A stretch of 29,170 nt of DNA. Source: Chloroflexota bacterium. Lineage in GTDB: Bacteria > Chloroflexota > Dehalococcoidia > Dehalococcoidales > RBG-16-60-22. The stretch covers positions 1 through 29,170 of the forward strand of contig JACPQH010000112.1 of assembly GCA_016190585.1 (NCBI GenBank). Reading direction: 5' to 3'. The notes under the pieces were generated by a model. That model saw only the letters and a list, made by a program, of their open reading frames with translations, searched no databases and was not told the origin of the DNA. Of this stretch, positions 7,651-16,542 are shown piece after piece (the first letter of the stretch is position 1; every line of letters begins with the position of its first letter). The translations under genes were made by a program, and so were the position numbers.

Positions 7651-8180
7651 GACAGCACCCTTTCCTTTATCCCGCCCACGTTCCGGATAACCAGCTCCAC
7701 GGTGCTGACCCCGTCACTCGCGGGGGGCAGCGGCAGCACCAGCGTCCCGCGCCGGTGGTGGCCTCCCGCGGGCGCGTTCCAGGAAACCGGGCGATACTCG
7801 CTGCCGGGGCCGTACCGGACGGCCGCCAGCTTGCCGAGATCGTAGTTGTCCAGGTTCACCGAGTGCGTGTTCATGGTAACATCCATCGCCAGCCCGCCGT
7901 CCCGCGGGCCCTCCCAGGTCACGATAATGGTCACCTCGCCGCCGTTGCTCTCCTGGGTCGTCTCCGCGGGTTGTCCCAGGGAACCCGTCCCGGGCGCCCC
8001 GGCCGGCGTCGTGTAAGCCGGCGGCGCGGGTTTCGCTGTGGTCGCCTCGGGAGGCCGGACGCCCTGCGAGCACCCTGCTGCCAGGACTATCCCGGCGGCC
8101 AGCAGGGCCAGTATCGAAGACAATCTGAACTTGCGAGCTGTAATGTTTTTATTCATAAACCAGACGTGTTTCCCCCGCAT
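7632..8180 (-). CDS. Unrecognised lipoprotein with a conserved-looking His motif
   Basis: The 182-residue product has a lipoprotein signal (core LSSILALLAAGIVLAAGC), a Pro/Ala/Thr linker to about residue 80, then a beta-rich domain. Its signature patches are VTWEGPRDGGLAMDVTMNTH, SVNLDNYDLGKLAAVR and SWNAPAGGHHRRGTLVLPLP. The paired His in GGHHRRG and the Thr-His before SVNL could bind metal; function is unknown. The start at 8180 has GGAAGGAAG upstream; ATG 8156 is an alternative that shortens the n-region. It is the first gene after an 11-bp-period operator and a TAAAAT box, with a leader near 35 nt, and it overlaps the next gene by 19 bases. Confidence 0.75.
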   Translation of the reverse strand: MRGKHVWFMNKNITARKFRLSSILALLAAGIVLAAGCSQGVRPPEATTAKPAPPAYTTPAGAPGTGSLGQPAETTQESNGGEVTIIVTWEGPRDGGLAMDVTMNTHSVNLDNYDLGKLAAVRYGPGSEYRPVSWNAPAGGHHRRGTLVLPLPPASDGVSTVELVIRNVGGIKERVLSWALTS

Positions 8181-8221
8181 AACTTCTTCCTTCCCGAAGA
8201 CGTTGTCGACCTACCGGGGTT

Positions 8222-8275
8222 ATTTTAACGCCCGGATATTAGCCCAAGCTTAAAGAATCTTTAGACCTGAATTAG
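8222..8275 (-). promoter_or_regulatory. Four-repeat, 11-bp-period operator with -10 box (copy 1, minus strand)
   Basis: Read on the minus strand, four pentamers start every 11 bases: CTAAT (8275-8271), CTAAA (8264-8260), TTAAG (8253-8249) and CTAAT (8242-8238). Exactly 10 nt later comes the -10 hexamer TAAAAT (8227-8222). No -35 hexamer is present. This matches the layout used by OmpR/PhoB-family activators. It would drive the lipoprotein at 8180 and the membrane protein after it. Confidence 0.75.
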
Positions 8276-8305
8276 AATGGCCCGGCCGGGGATTCCGGGA
8301 AGCTT

Positions 8306-8359
8306 TTAATGGCTGCCTAAGTGTCCCCTAATCACAGGCTAAGCTTAGCCGGGTATAAT
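8306..8359 (+). promoter_or_regulatory. Four-repeat, 11-bp-period operator with -10 box (copy 2, plus strand)
   Basis: Four pentamers at 11-bp period: TTAAT (8306-8310), CTAAG (8317-8321), CTAAT (8328-8332) and CTAAG (8339-8343). Ten nt later is a consensus TATAAT (8354-8359). The last repeat is also half of a 14-bp palindrome (8338-8351). The copy faces away from copy 1, with 30 bases between them, and would drive the small membrane protein at 8389. Confidence 0.75.
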
Positions 8360-8388
8360 CACGGGTATCGACCTTGTGAGGTGTGGTT

Positions 8389-8565
8389 GTGAGCCAGTTT
8401 TTACAGAGCTACGGGCTGGTGGTGCTCATCGGGCTGGTCATCCTGCTGGTGGTACTGCTGACCCGCTCCGGGCGCGGGATGGGCGGCTGCTGCGGCGGTC
8501 ATCAGGTCTCACCGGACAAACCCGAAGAGAAAAAGACTCCGGGCCACGGCCCGGGCTGCCACTAG
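8389..8565 (+). CDS. Small single-span membrane protein with Cys/His tail
   Basis: The 58-residue product has one N-terminal membrane span (SYGLVVLIGLVILLVVLL), then a basic turn RSGRG and a tail carrying GGCCGGH and the C-terminal GHGPGCH. The tail, with three Cys and three His, looks like a metal-binding patch. Similar small proteins occur beside metal-handling genes, which I offer as inference only. The start is GTG 8389, with GAGG 7 nt upstream; GTG codons at 8381 and 8383 overlap that site and are less likely. A consensus -10 box and the four-repeat operator lie just upstream. Its coregulation with the divergent His-rich lipoprotein suggests a shared envelope role. Confidence 0.7.
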   Translation: MSQFLQSYGLVVLIGLVILLVVLLTRSGRGMGGCCGGHQVSPDKPEEKKTPGHGPGCH

Positions 8566-8597
8566 CCCGGCTGCCGCGTTCGCATCATGTACGAAAC

Positions 8598-8615
8598 CCG
8601 GGGCGGCCGCCCCGG
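8598..8615. terminator. 18-bp GC palindrome between convergent genes, possible two-way terminator
   Basis: CCGGGGCGG followed by CCGCCCCGG forms a perfect 18-bp palindrome exactly between the end of the plus-strand small gene and the end of the minus-strand ccm operon. Only a short TTT follows on the minus strand and none on the plus strand, so termination strength is uncertain. Confidence 0.4.
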
Positions 8616-9146
8616 CTAAAAGACCATGACGGCGCCATTCAGGAAAGACAGCGCGTCGCCTGCCTCGACGGTGACCCAGACGACCCGGTTCTTGAGCTCG
8701 TGCGACTGGTAGAAGAAGAACTCGCCGCTGGCCTCCTCCATCCGCCAGACGGGATGGCCGCTGACCGTTACCTGGGTGAGCATGTCGCTCGGGCCGGTGC
8801 GCCGAATGGCCTCGACCATCCGGTTCAATAGCTCGGCGGCCTCCACCTGGGTCTCGCTGTCCCCTACCCAGACCGTCGCCCGGCCCTTGTCGCCCTCGTA
8901 CCAGATAACGTAGGCCTGGGACAGCGTGATATTCAGCCCGTGCAGCCTGTTGATATTGGCCCGGGCCTCATCGCCGTGGAGGTGCCGGACCACTTTAAGC
9001 CCCGCCACCACCTGGGGGAGGTTTTCGCCGCCCCGGCCGGACAGCACGTTCTGGCTGAAGGCCACGCCAGTCAGGCTCAGCAGGATGATGACTACCAGGG
9101 CCTGGAGCAGGAGATTGCGCCCTTTTTTATCCCGGCGCCGTGTCAT
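8616..9146 (-). CDS. Unrecognised membrane-anchored protein, last gene of the ccm operon
   Basis: The 176-residue protein starts with a very basic n-region (MTRRRDKKGR) and one hydrophobic segment (LLLQALVVIILLSLTGVAF) that acts as signal or anchor. The exported part is about 145 residues with no Cys, and includes RHLHGDEARANINRLHGLNI, ITLSQAYVIWYEGDKGRATV and a C-terminal VTVEAGDALSFLNGAVMVF. The His pairs near residue 55 are notable because the operon handles haem, but no known haem motif is seen. I do not recognise the family. Its ATG overlaps the stop of the previous gene in an ATGA arrangement, which implies translational coupling and a role tied to that protein. Confidence 0.75.
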   Translation of the reverse strand: MTRRRDKKGRNLLLQALVVIILLSLTGVAFSQNVLSGRGGENLPQVVAGLKVVRHLHGDEARANINRLHGLNITLSQAYVIWYEGDKGRATVWVGDSETQVEAAELLNRMVEAIRRTGPSDMLTQVTVSGHPVWRMEEASGEFFFYQSHELKNRVVWVTVEAGDALSFLNGAVMVF

Positions 9147-10306
9147 CTCGGCTTGCCCCGCAGCAGCTTGAGGAGCTCGGACTTAAGCTCGGTACGCTGG
9201 CGCCGGTAGCTTACCCGGTCAATCCGCCCGGCTTCGTGCAGGTCATCGAGGCGGGCGATCTCGGCCACCAGCCGGGCGCGGTCCCGGGGCGTCCGGGCGC
9301 GCGCCGCTACCGGAGCCGGGACGGGCCTTCGCCGCTTCGCGATATAGAAGAAGCCGCCGCCGGCCGCCGCCGCCACCAGTCCCATGAGCAGCCACTGCAC
9401 CAGCCGGTCGCCGGCCGCCTTGGGCAGCCCGGCAAGCTCGACCCTGACTTCATCACCGGGGGCGGCCTTGTCGACGGCGAAGCGGTTGAACTGCTCGCCC
9501 TCGAGCGTCACCGGCCCGAGCTGGCTCATGTTGCCGCCGACGATGTCAATGCCCTTGCCCTGCACCAGGAGATCGTAGGTGCTCGTGGGGTAGTCGAACT
9601 TCTGGATGAAGCTATAGGCATCGCCCTTGAGAGGGATGCGGTAGGTGTACAGGGTTTCCTTGGTACCCGGCAGGAAAGGCATGGTATCGCTGAAGCTGCC
9701 CGGGGCGGGAATGACGCAGCATTCCATCAGGCTCAGGGCGTACTGGAGCTCGCTGGCCCCCGGCGGGACGGTGAATTTGAGCGTTTCCTTCTTGTCCGGG
9801 GCGATTTGCTTCGAGCCGATATAGGTCAGGTTCGAGGCGTTGTTAAGCACGGCGTAAGACTTTACCAGGAGGCTGCCCTGCTCCACGTAGACGATGGTGT
9901 GCGTGCTCTCCACGCTCAGCGCGTCCGCGCTGGCGGTGGAATCCCAGACGGTCACCTTGACGGTTTTCCGGCTGGCCGAGGGCGTCAGGCTGACCCGCTC
10001 GCTCACGTAGTCGGCTTCCTGGAATTTCACGTTGGCATCGTAACCGTACCCGGCGCCGGTCTTCAATCCCTCGAAGAGGAACCGCCCGTCCTTGTCTGTT
10101 TTCGCGGTCCGGGAGTCCATTTCGCTGTCGTTGAGAAATATCTTGAGGGTCACGACCTCATCCGGCACCACGGCGCCGGACTGCGTCTCATTGACGACCA
10201 CGCCCTCGACGGCCCCGTTGTCCGGCTCGACGGCCAGGGCGGGCGAGCCCAGCCCGAGCATCAGCAGGATTAGCGCTATCGGTATGGACCTGATGAACCT
10301 GACCAT
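9143..10306 (-). CDS. Exported carboxypeptidase-regulatory-like domain protein with C-terminal span
   Basis: The 387 residues begin with a signal peptide (RSIPIALILLMLGLGSPALA). Residues about 30-110 look like a carboxypeptidase-regulatory or Cna-B-type beta sandwich (GAVEGVVVNETQSG, TKTDKDGRFLFEGL-like turn). A middle beta domain contains two adjacent Cys (LMECCVIPAPGSFSD). Near residue 310 lies one membrane span (LLMGLVAAAAGGGFFYIA), then a basic cytoplasmic tail with a predicted helical hairpin (ARLVAEIARLDDLHEAGRID). The tail resembles the helical arm of CcmI-like proteins. It sits 10 nt after the zinc-ribbon gene and is probably an accessory of cytochrome c maturation, delivering or holding partners on both sides of the membrane; that is inference. 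No catalytic motif is seen. Confidence 0.75.
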   Translation of the reverse strand: MVRFIRSIPIALILLMLGLGSPALAVEPDNGAVEGVVVNETQSGAVVPDEVVTLKIFLNDSEMDSRTAKTDKDGRFLFEGLKTGAGYGYDANVKFQEADYVSERVSLTPSASRKTVKVTVWDSTASADALSVESTHTIVYVEQGSLLVKSYAVLNNASNLTYIGSKQIAPDKKETLKFTVPPGASELQYALSLMECCVIPAPGSFSDTMPFLPGTKETLYTYRIPLKGDAYSFIQKFDYPTSTYDLLVQGKGIDIVGGNMSQLGPVTLEGEQFNRFAVDKAAPGDEVRVELAGLPKAAGDRLVQWLLMGLVAAAAGGGFFYIAKRRRPVPAPVAARARTPRDRARLVAEIARLDDLHEAGRIDRVSYRRQRTELKSELLKLLRGKPR

Positions 10307-10316
10307 TTCCTATCCC

Positions 10317-10814
10317 CTATTTAATCTTGGCGCCGCAGGCGCGGCAGAAGAGGTCGCCCGGGTCGCCGGGCGCGCCGCACCTGGTGCAGAACTTGCCCGC
10401 TTCCCTGGCGGGGGGTTTCGCGGCCCCGGCCCGGCGCCGCGCCATAACCTGTCGCTCCAGCTCGGCGTCAAGCTCGCCCTCGACCGGCTTGCCCCGCGCG
10501 TGCCGGATTTCGCGCTCGATCTCGGAATCCCCGTCGGAGCCCGCGGCGGCGTGCTCGTCGATATCCTTTAAAATCGTTATCGCCTTCTGCTTGTACCTCG
10601 TCTCCAGCTCCCGGTAGTCGTCCTCCGTCAGTATGCCGGAAGAGCGGTCGAACTCCAGCTCCTTGAGCATCGAGTAGGCGGTGTTGCGGTTCGAGTACAG
10701 CTCATCAAGGTACTCGTCTTTCGAGCCGGCCGCCCGGCGCCTCCCGAAAAAGAACGGGTAGGCAATAAAAGCGAAAGTCCCCAGGGCCAGCAGCAGTATC
10801 AGGAAATCGGTCAT
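10317..10814 (-). CDS. CcmI-like membrane protein with C-terminal zinc ribbon
   Basis: One N-terminal span (FLILLLALGTFAFIAYPFFF) is followed by a helical arm (YLDELYSNRNTAYSMLKELE, then SGILTEDDYRELETRY) that matches the N-terminal domain of CcmI, which in classical systems helps pass apocytochrome to the haem ligation complex. Instead of the usual TPR domain, the 165-residue protein ends in a double CXXC zinc ribbon: FCTRCGAPG and LFCRACGAKIK. The gene overlaps ccmH by 4 bases (ATGA). The combination of arm and zinc ribbon in a ccm operon supports an accessory role in cytochrome c assembly. A general zinc-ribbon membrane protein is the alternative. Confidence 0.75.
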   Translation of the reverse strand: MTDFLILLLALGTFAFIAYPFFFGRRRAAGSKDEYLDELYSNRNTAYSMLKELEFDRSSGILTEDDYRELETRYKQKAITILKDIDEHAAAGSDGDSEIEREIRHARGKPVEGELDAELERQVMARRRAGAAKPPAREAGKFCTRCGAPGDPGDLFCRACGAKIK

Positions 10815-11289
10815 CGGAACCCCCTTTCCGGGAACTCTTCAAGCTCCCGTTCCAGCCGGCTTTGGTACGCCTCCACCTCTTCGGTAGGCAGCTCTTCGGC
10901 GATAACCTCGCGGCCTCGCCTGGCCCACTTCCGGATTAGCAGGTAGACCACCCCGGCCCCGGCGGCCAGCCCGACGAAGGGCGCGAGCCACGCCGTCAGG
11001 TTAAAGCCTCGCTTGGGCGGCTCCGCCAGCACCTTCTCCCCGAACTGCCCCACGAAGGACTGGATGATGGCCTCGCCGGTCTGTCCCTGGCTAATCTGGA
11101 ACTTGATCATGCCCAGCATGGTATCCCGCGAGCCGCACTCGGAATGGGTGCAGTTGTTGAGCACCATGTTGCAGCCGCACTGGCAGATTAGCTGGCTGGC
11201 GACCGAGTCAACGGTGACGGTCTCCGCCTTGACCGGCGCCGCGGCCATGACCAGCAGCGATAGGGCCCCGAGCCAGGTCAGCCACTTTT

Positions 11290-11293
<4 letters not shown>
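10811..11293 (-). CDS. ccmH: CcmH/CycL-type cytochrome c maturation thiol protein
   Basis: The 160-residue protein has a cleavable signal (LSLLVMAAAPVKA), a periplasmic domain, one C-terminal span (WLAPFVGLAAGAGVVYLLI) and a short acidic cytoplasmic tail. CcmH keeps the CXXCH cysteines of apocytochromes reduced for haem attachment. The usual LRCxxCQ motif appears here in a variant form: SQLICQCGCNMVLNNC, with further Cys in HSECGSRDTM. This gives five Cys instead of two, though the flanking helices (MIKFQISQGQTGEAIIQSFV) agree with the family. It overlaps both neighbours by 4 bases, so translation is coupled with ccmF and the CcmI-like gene. Confidence 0.88.
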
Positions 11294-13263
<1,970 letters not shown>

Positions 13264-13279
13264 CAAAATCTCCTGGTTC

Positions 13280-13663
13280 TTATTCGGCTACGTATTTCGA
13301 GGCGCACTTGGGCATGACCTGGGTAGCCTCGAACACCCCTGACGCCGGGTCGCGCCGCCCCGCCACGACAACCTCACCCCCGGCCCGGAAGCTGTCCGGC
13401 ACCGTGCCCTGGTAGACCACGACCATGTTGTTGACGCCGTCGGTCATGGTGAACTTCAGGTCGAAGCTTTTCTGCTCGATGGAGCCGGTGGCCACCTGCC
13501 CGGCAACCTGCACGTTCTGGCTGGCGTCGATGCCCGGCTGCGCCAGGTATTCACCCAGCTCGTACTGGTAAGCCGCCGAGGCGATAAAGCCCTGGTAGCC
13601 CAGGTAGCCCAGCGCCGCGACCACCACCAGCCCCCCGATGAAGAATTTCCACTTCCTTTTCAT
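13280..13663 (-). CDS. ccmE: Haem chaperone CcmE, CXXXY variant
   Basis: CcmE is a membrane-anchored OB-fold protein that carries haem covalently to CcmF. The 127 residues show an N-terminal anchor (FFIGGLVVVAALGYLGYQGF), the strands VQVAGQVATGSI, FTMTDGVNNMVVVYQGTVPD and GGEVVVAGRRDP, and the C-terminal ATQVMPKC segment. The haem-binding His of the classical KHDENY motif is replaced by Cys: the site reads KCASKY, with Cys120 and Tyr124, so it is a CXXXY-type CcmE as known from archaea and some Desulfovibrio. It is the first gene of a six-gene operon. A GGGGGG run lies 3-4 nt before the ATG. The four-repeat operator and TAAAAT box lie about 100 bases upstream. Confidence 0.93.
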   Translation of the reverse strand: MKRKWKFFIGGLVVVAALGYLGYQGFIASAAYQYELGEYLAQPGIDASQNVQVAGQVATGSIEQKSFDLKFTMTDGVNNMVVVYQGTVPDSFRAGGEVVVAGRRDPASGVFEATQVMPKCASKYVAE

Positions 13664-13763
13664 GTTCCCCCCGGCTCTCGCGAGCGTGCCAGCATGACAG
13701 GCATTTATAGCTGAAAGCGTACGAGGCTGAAGCCGGCACTATCCACCGCAGTTAACCAAAATC

Positions 13764-13817
13764 ATTTTACCGGAGGCTAATTAGCCCAGGCTTAGAGAAT
13801 GCTTAGAATTTGATGAG
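13764..13817 (-). promoter_or_regulatory. Four-repeat, 11-bp-period operator with -10 box (copy 3, ccm operon)
   Basis: On the minus strand the pentamers are CTCAT (13817-13813), CTAAG (13806-13802), CTAAG (13795-13791) and CTAAT (13784-13780), each 11 bases apart. The -10 hexamer TAAAAT (13769-13764) follows after exactly 10 nt, as in copies 1 and 2. The predicted leader to ccmE is about 95 nt. The rest of the 316-base gap up to 13979 holds one weak hairpin (13889-13910) and no gene that I can support. Confidence 0.75.
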
Positions 13818-13979
13818 ATAAGCGCCCGAGCTGCATGAGGATGTGAAGCTAAAGCGCCGTGAAGCACTATTATCTGATAACGACTTTTTTTTACCCTGGA
13901 AATGGTAAAATATTAATGACGGAATACCCCGGTATTTACGGGGGCGTCGATGAGAAGGAGCCGGTGAGGCGGGCGGGGC

Positions 13980-14240
13980 TTACTCCTCTTCGGCCTCCTC
14001 TTCCATCTCGGCCAGGCGGGTATAGTAGTCGTCCAGCTCGTTGAGATGGGCCAGGGCGATCTTCCCGGTCATTACCGGGTCGTCGTCGGTGACGTTGGTT
14101 AGGGGGTCCACGGTGCCGTGCTCCAGTTCGACATCGAGGCCCATGCGGAACTGCTCGACGTCAAACCGGCTCCAGTCGATGCCCAGGCTCTCCCCTATCT
14201 TCCTGGCCTCCTGCTGGGTGAAATGCTTCCTGCCCGTCAT
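13980..14240 (-). CDS. DUF5661 family small acidic protein
   Basis: The 86-residue protein matches the DUF5661 pattern almost throughout: HFTQQEARKIGESLGIDW, then DVEQFRMGLDVELEHG, LTNVTDDDPVMTGKIALAH and LNELDDYYTRLAEME. The family is soluble, acidic and of unknown function, with about this length. The ATG at 14240 has GGAGG 5 nt upstream. It lies 11 nt after ispG and is the last gene of the dxr-rseP-ispG transcript. A functional link to isoprenoid synthesis is not implied by the family itself. Confidence 0.85.
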   Translation of the reverse strand: MTGRKHFTQQEARKIGESLGIDWSRFDVEQFRMGLDVELEHGTVDPLTNVTDDDPVMTGKIALAHLNELDDYYTRLAEMEEEAEEE

Positions 14241-14251
14241 CGGAACCTCCG

Positions 14252-15310
14252 TTATTTATTGTCGGACTCGTTAAGGAGCCGTATCTCGCGCATCAGGGCG
14301 CTGAGAAAGTCTTTTTCCTCGACCACGGCCACCTTCTCGCCCCTGCGGAAGATGACGCCCCGCCCCCGGCCGCAGGCGATGCCCACGTCCGCGTCCCGGG
14401 CTTCCCCCGGCCCGTTGACCACGCAGCCCATGACCGCTACCTTAATCGGCCGGTCGAGTTTCTCCAGTTCCCGCTCCACGGCGCGGGCCAGCTCCATAGT
14501 CTCCGCTTCGGTGCGGCCGCAGGTGGGGCAGCTCACCAGTACCGGGCCGCGCTGGCGCAGGTCTAGGCTCTTGAGTATCTCCCAGCCGGCCGTTATCTCG
14601 TCACGGGGGTGGCTCGTCAGCGAGACGCGGATGGTATCGCCGATGCCCAGGTAGAGCAGCGTACCGATGCCCGCGGCGCTGCGGATGACGCCCGTACGGG
14701 GCGTGCCGGCCTCGGTAATGCCCAGGTGGAGGGGATAGGGTATTTTGCCGGCGATTTCCCGGTAGGCGTCGATGGTGGCCGGCACGTCGAACGCCTTGAG
14801 CGACACCTTGATTAAATCGAAATCGAGGCTTTCCAGGAGTCTCACCTGCTCCAGAGCCGCCGCCGCCATCCTCTGGGGCAGGGGTAAATCTCTGCCCGTT
14901 TCCGGCAGGCTGCCGGCGTTGACGCCGATGCGGATGGGCACGCCGCGCTCCCGCGCCGCCAGGGCCACCTGCCTGACCTTGTCCGGCTCGCCGATATTGC
15001 CCGGATTCAGGCGGAGCCCGTCGGCGCCGGACTCCAGCGCCAGCAGGGCCAGACGGTAGTCGAAGTGGATATCCGCCACCAGCGGGATGGCGATGCCCTT
15101 TTTGATGCCAGCGATGGCGCGGGCAGCCTCGGCGTCCGGCACGGCCACCCTTATCAGCTCGCAGCCGCAGTCCTCCAGCTCCTTTATCTGCCGGACGGTG
15201 GCGGCGATGTCGCGCGTGTCGGTCTTGGTCATGGACTGCACGCTGACAGGCGCGCCGCCGCCGATGGCCAGCCTGCCGATGTAAATCCGTTTGGATTGCC
15301 TGCGTTCCAT
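14252..15310 (-). CDS. ispG: 4-hydroxy-3-methylbut-2-enyl diphosphate synthase (GcpE)
   Basis: IspG is the [4Fe-4S] enzyme that reduces methylerythritol cyclodiphosphate to HMBPP in the non-mevalonate pathway. The 352 residues contain the TIM-barrel half (VQSMTKTDTRDIAAT, VADIHFDYRLAL, LRLNPGNIG, then IRIGVNAGSL) and the cluster domain with SCPTCGRTEAETMEL and VMGCVVNGPGEARDAD, which supply three Cys and one Glu ligands. This is the short bacterial form. ATG 15310 (MERRQSKRI) starts at the expected family position. The longer frame to 15421 adds an unlikely Ser/Gly-rich tail. No strong ribosome site precedes it. A small hairpin (GGGCT 15381-15385 with AGCCC 15390-15394) lies in the 173-base gap to rseP; nothing else was seen there. 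Confidence 0.94.
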   Translation of the reverse strand: MERRQSKRIYIGRLAIGGGAPVSVQSMTKTDTRDIAATVRQIKELEDCGCELIRVAVPDAEAARAIAGIKKGIAIPLVADIHFDYRLALLALESGADGLRLNPGNIGEPDKVRQVALAARERGVPIRIGVNAGSLPETGRDLPLPQRMAAAALEQVRLLESLDFDLIKVSLKAFDVPATIDAYREIAGKIPYPLHLGITEAGTPRTGVIRSAAGIGTLLYLGIGDTIRVSLTSHPRDEITAGWEILKSLDLRQRGPVLVSCPTCGRTEAETMELARAVERELEKLDRPIKVAVMGCVVNGPGEARDADVGIACGRGRGVIFRRGEKVAVVEEKDFLSALMREIRLLNESDNK

Positions 15311-15483
15311 TGCCGAGCTTATTCTAGCAGACCGGGCGCTCGCGGTTCCACTTGTCCCCGTTTTAATACTGCCTAGTAACGGGCTACGAAGCCCGCCCTG
15401 CGCGATGACGTTTCCGGACACCTTAAGGCGGAGGGCGTACGTCCGCGCCGGCGTTTAATTGGTGTTATATCGACTCCGAAATA

Positions 15484-16542
15484 TTACGGTATCAGGCTCT
15501 CGCCGCGGGCGATGCGGATGATATCCTGGTAGGTAATGGCCAGCATCAGCGCCATCAGCATGGCGAAGCCGATGAGGTGCACGATGCCCTCCACCCTCGG
15601 TGAGACGCGCCGGCCGCGGCGCAGCCACTCCAGCACCACGAAGGCGATCCGTCCGCCGTCCAGCGCCGGCAGCGGCAGGATGTTGACGATGGCCAGGTTG
15701 ATGCTGAGAAAGGCGGCGAACTCCAGCAGCGGGCTGATGCCCGCCCGCGCCGCCTCGCCGGTTATCTCCGCGATGCCGACCGGACCGGCCAGGGCTACCG
15801 GCGTCGTGCCGATGACCATGCTGATGATGGCGTTCTTGAACAGAACGTAGGTCTGGACGCATTCCTCGAACCCGAGGGGTATCGCCTGCCACAGGGGATA
15901 GGACTCTTTGACGATTTCCGGATTGACGGCCTTGATGTTGATACCGACGGCGCCCTGCCCCGGCGGCGGTTGCCACCGGGGTATCACGTTCACCGTGGCC
16001 ACGCTCGAGTCGCTTTGCCTCACCACCAGCGTGATCTCCTTCCCCCGGTTTAGCTCGATGGCGCGGCTCAGCTCGCCGGTATTGCGTATCGGCTCGCCGG
16101 CTACCTGGAGGATAACGTCGCCTTCCCGGATGCCCGCCGCGGCCGCCGGGGAGTCGGGAGCCACCTTCTCGATCATCACCTGGCTGACCACGATGTCCCG
16201 CGGCAGTACGAAGGCGACAGTGAAAAGCAGGACAGGCAGGATGGCGTTCATCAGGGCGCCCGCCGCCAGGACGAGCACCCTGACCCGGCGCGGCTTGCCT
16301 GCCAGGCTCCCCGGCACGCCGGGGTTTTCCTCGCCGGCTAGCTTCACGAAACCACCGAGCGGGATGGCGTTTAACGAGTAGCGGGTATCGCCGCGCTTTA
16401 CCGAGAACAGGCGGGGCGGGAAGCCGACCCCGAACTCCTCGACCTTGACGCCGAAGGCCCGTGCCGTGAAAAAATGCCCCAGCTCGTGAACGATGACCAG
16501 CAGGGCCAGCATCAGCAAAAAAGCGCCTGTAGTTAGCAGCAA
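15484..16542 (-). CDS. rseP: RIP metalloprotease RseP (site-2 protease)
   Basis: The 352-residue membrane zinc protease carries HELGH at residues 19-23 in its first span, a single PDZ domain at about 110-190 (APDSPAAAAGIREGDVILQV) and the second active-site motif NILPLPALDGGR near the C-terminus, whose Asp is the third zinc ligand. It cleaves transmembrane anti-sigma factors or remnant signal peptides. The start is TTG 16542, ten bases inside the end of dxr, with GGAGG 7 nt upstream; no ATG is better placed. One PDZ domain, as opposed to two in E. coli, is normal for many phyla. The dxr-rseP order is a widely conserved bacterial arrangement. Confidence 0.94.
   Translation of the reverse strand: MLLTTGAFLLMLALLVIVHELGHFFTARAFGVKVEEFGVGFPPRLFSVKRGDTRYSLNAIPLGGFVKLAGEENPGVPGSLAGKPRRVRVLVLAAGALMNAILPVLLFTVAFVLPRDIVVSQVMIEKVAPDSPAAAAGIREGDVILQVAGEPIRNTGELSRAIELNRGKEITLVVRQSDSSVATVNVIPRWQPPPGQGAVGINIKAVNPEIVKESYPLWQAIPLGFEECVQTYVLFKNAIISMVIGTTPVALAGPVGIAEITGEAARAGISPLLEFAAFLSINLAIVNILPLPALDGGRIAFVVLEWLRRGRRVSPRVEGIVHLIGFAMLMALMLAITYQDIIRIARGESLIP

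Noticed and set aside
8238..8343. CRISPR array or iteron-type origin explanation for the 11-bp repeats
   Set aside because: The units are 5 bp with 6-bp gaps, limited to four per promoter, always at the same distance from a -10 box, and present at three promoters. That fits operator DNA rather than an array or origin.
13889..13910. Hairpin TTTTACC/GGTAAAA as a terminator after the DUF5661 gene
   Set aside because: On the minus strand the bases after the stem are A-rich, not U-rich, and the stem is A/T-rich and weak.
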